Assembly (NCBI GenBank): GCA_947463755.1
Contig: CANHUK010000056.1
Location: 1 to 7,943, forward strand
Reading direction: 5' to 3'
Source: Chitinophagaceae bacterium
GTDB lineage: Bacteria; Bacteroidota; Bacteroidia; Chitinophagales; Chitinophagaceae
DNA: 7,943 nt
A program made the translations under genes and the position numbers. The notes below the pieces were generated by a model. That model made no database searches and was not told the origin of the DNA. It saw only the letters and a program-made list of their open reading frames with translations. Shown here in pieces: positions 6,850-7,943 of this stretch. Positions within the stretch are counted from its first letter, which is position 1, and each line of letters starts with the position of its first letter.

Positions 6850-6880
6850 CCAATATAAATTATTTTTGACGCGTTTTAAA
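6850..6880 (-). promoter_or_regulatory. Candidate Bacteroidota-type promoter for the operon
   Basis: On the minus strand TATATTGG (6850-6857) has one mismatch to the -7 pattern TAnnTTTG, and TTTA (6877-6880), 19 bp upstream, has one mismatch to the -33 TTTG. Transcription would start near 6840-6845, leaving a leader of about 130 nt before the fucosidase ATG at 6709. The surrounding 90 bp is about 88% A+T, so chance matches are likely. The location is sensible but the match is weak. Confidence 0.28.
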
Positions 6881-7019
6881 TAATATTTTTCTAATTTAAA
6901 TAGTATTAATATACTTTATTTTCTAATATAGCCGTTTGTTGAAGCATTTATCGCAGAAATACGCCACAAAACTGACGCAGGTCAAGCAGTTATCCGAAGT
7001 GGTTTTTCGGCTGAACTGG

Positions 7020-7065
7020 TCGGATTTTTCCGATCCTATATTATTTTCCATTTTACGGGATCGGA
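7020..7065. repeat. Overlapping inverted repeats TCGGA / TCCGATCC / GGATCGGA
   Basis: Three mutually complementary segments occur in order: TCGGA (7020-7024), TCCGATCC (7029-7036) and GGATCGGA (7058-7065). The middle element can pair with the left one (5 bp, 4-nt loop) or the right one (8 bp, 21-nt loop), but not both. A nearby CCGAA/TTCGG pair (6994-6998 and 7006-7010) and the palindrome ATCCGGAT (7087-7094) use similar words. This may be an operator cluster or a switching RNA structure at the 3' end of the Fic transcript. No T-run follows on the minus strand, so a simple terminator is not indicated. Confidence 0.4.
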
Positions 7066-7168
7066 GCAATCATTTTTGCAAATAAAATCCGGATATAACC
7101 GAATCAATAATTATTTTTTTCCAAAAGAAGGGAAAAAGGCTGCAATGGGCATGGTCGACCCGGGTGGA

Positions 7169-7943
7169 TCAAGCCCCGGAAGGAGAGACAGAGAAGAAGG
7201 TCCGATGGATGCCTTCGAGGTCTTCGCCATAGATGCCGGCGCTGAACATATGGAGCCGCTGCATGAGCCGGACGTAATCCATAGGCTCCTGCTGACGGGA
7301 AAGTTTACGCATCGCCATCGTATATTCTGCATGAACTGTGGGCGGGAAGAAGACGCGCGACTGATTGGCGCGCACGAGTTCTGCATTGAGCATAGCCCGG
7401 GCAAGTAGTCCGTTGCCGGACAGAAATGGCTGCGTTTCGATGATCAGGAAATGAACATAGATGCCCTTGGCCAGGGGATGGCGCAGGGCGTTGTAATATT
7501 CGAAGCCACGTTCCAGGGTCCCCTTCACCAGGTGATGGTCCATCAGAAAGAGTTCGGCTCCCTGGCTATTGGCGCCACGGAACCTCCCCGGCTGACGATT
7601 GATGGACATCATGAAAATGGCCTGATGACGCTGCTGCTGCAATTCCAGGAATCCGGAAGGACTCGCCGGAATTCGGCTCATTTCCATCCGATTGGACACC
7701 AGGCGATGCGCCTGCAGGAAATCCTCCCAAACCTCATCCTGGTCCGGCTGCGCCCGATCTGACGATGATACGGCAAGGGCCGTTTCAAAGTCAAGATCAA
7801 TTCCCTCAAGCAAAAACGAATAATAAGTGTCAAAAAAAGCACTGTTTCTCAAGGAGCGACGGGTGGCGTTCCGGTCCGGCAGATCCGGGACCTCTTCATT
7901 CCGGAGCGCTGAGAAAAGGGTTTCAAAAACAGTTTGACGGGCC
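7169..7943 (-). CDS. Fic-family protein with degenerate active site (5' end off right edge)
   Basis: The frame is open from the right edge to a TGA at 7169-7171, giving 257 visible residues; the N-terminus lies outside. No ATG in the visible part suits as start, and the Fic fold begins near the edge, so the gene is treated as partial. Fic proteins usually transfer AMP or another phosphate-containing group to target hydroxyls. Numbering from the first complete codon, YYSFLLEG carries S42-x3-E46-G47, the (S/T)xxxE(G/N) autoinhibitory-helix pattern. The core has FRGANSQG near 110-125 and then Q171-P-F-L-S-G-N-G-L-L-A-R182, in place of the canonical HPFxDGNGRxxR. The catalytic His is Gln, the metal-binding Asp/Glu is Ser175, and the first Arg is Leu179; GNG and the last Arg remain. 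The following AMLNAELVRANQSRVFFPPTV and LSRQ regions match the Fic family well. The family call is strong, but AMPylation activity is doubtful. A 459-bp region separates it from the glycan operon, so a functional link is not implied. Confidence 0.82.
   Translation of the reverse strand, partial: ARQTVFETLFSALRNEEVPDLPDRNATRRSLRNSAFFDTYYSFLLEGIDLDFETALAVSSSDRAQPDQDEVWEDFLQAHRLVSNRMEMSRIPASPSGFLELQQQRHQAIFMMSINRQPGRFRGANSQGAELFLMDHHLVKGTLERGFEYYNALRHPLAKGIYVHFLIIETQPFLSGNGLLARAMLNAELVRANQSRVFFPPTVHAEYTMAMRKLSRQQEPMDYVRLMQRLHMFSAGIYGEDLEGIHRTFFSVSPSGA

Larger units (their letters stand above)
6710..7168. other. Non-coding region between the Fic gene and the operon
   Basis: This 459-bp stretch has no supportable gene on either strand; the open frames in it are short and without recognisable motifs. 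It contains, from right to left, a pyrimidine-rich patch just after the Fic stop (minus strand, about 7118-7140), a cluster of TCCGA/TCGGA-type inverted repeats (about 6994-7094), a strongly AT-rich core (6841-6930, only 11 G or C in 90 bases), and a GC-rich stretch (about 6781-6825) with a possible hairpin and the 12-bp palindrome CCGGCCGGCCGG (6783-6794). The sharp composition change and the position upstream of six co-directional genes suggest the operon's regulatory region. Confidence 0.6.

Noticed and set aside
7110..7168. Possible intrinsic terminator after the Fic gene
   Set aside because: The minus strand has T-rich patches, but only a weak GGG/CCC stem precedes them, so no convincing hairpin plus U-run could be shown.
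7076..7408. Plus-strand open frame of 110 codons partly in the non-coding region
   Set aside because: Most of it is antisense to the Fic gene, and the remainder lies in AT-rich non-coding DNA with no ribosome-binding signal or motif.
1..7943. CRISPR arrays, tRNA or rRNA genes, insertion sequences, SusC/SusD genes
   Set aside because: No regularly spaced direct repeats, tRNA-like folds, transposase motifs or TonB-dependent receptor sequences were seen on either strand.

Overview
The window looks like part of a polysaccharide-degradation locus from a member of the Bacteroidota. A soil, freshwater or marine member with moderately high GC, such as a Chitinophagaceae-like lineage, would fit, but the genus cannot be read from the sequence. 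The reasons are the gene content (GH29 enzymes, Cys-type sulfatases, an alginate-lyase-family lyase and a KdgF-like cupin), the absence of clear Shine-Dalgarno sequences before any start, AT-rich DNA ahead of the operon, and predicted signal peptides that all place Gln just after the cleavage site. Every supported gene is on the minus strand, so transcription runs from the right edge to the left edge.

Layout in transcription order: (1) 7943-7169, the 3' part of a Fic-family protein whose active-site motif is degenerate. (2) 7168-6710, a 459-bp non-coding region with a very AT-rich core, a weak promoter candidate and several inverted repeats. (3) 6709-5207, an exported GH29 alpha-L-fucosidase with an intact active site. 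(4) 5152-3611, an exported Cys-type sulfatase. (5) 3599-2214, a second exported GH29-family protein that keeps the presumed nucleophile and acid/base but has lost most of the fucose-binding residues. (6) 2079-1744, a small cytosolic KdgF-like cupin. (7) 1724-501, an exported alginate-lyase-family polysaccharide lyase. (8) 422 to beyond the left edge, the N-terminal third or so of an iduronate-2-sulfatase-like sulfatase.

Genes 3 to 8 are closely spaced (gaps of 54, 11, 134, 19 and 78 bp) and co-directional, so they probably form one operon, possibly with an internal promoter before the cupin. Together they suggest stepwise breakdown of a sulfated, fucose-containing, uronic-acid polysaccharide. 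Sulfatases and fucosidases would strip the chain in the periplasm or at the surface, the lyase would cut the uronic-acid backbone by beta-elimination, and the cytosolic KdgF-like cupin would open the resulting 4,5-unsaturated uronate for entry into the 2-keto-3-deoxygluconate route. The substrate is inferred. No SusC/SusD pair, regulator or formylglycine-generating enzyme lies in the window. The least expected items are the modified sugar-binding pocket of the second GH29 protein and the Fic protein with substituted catalytic residues.
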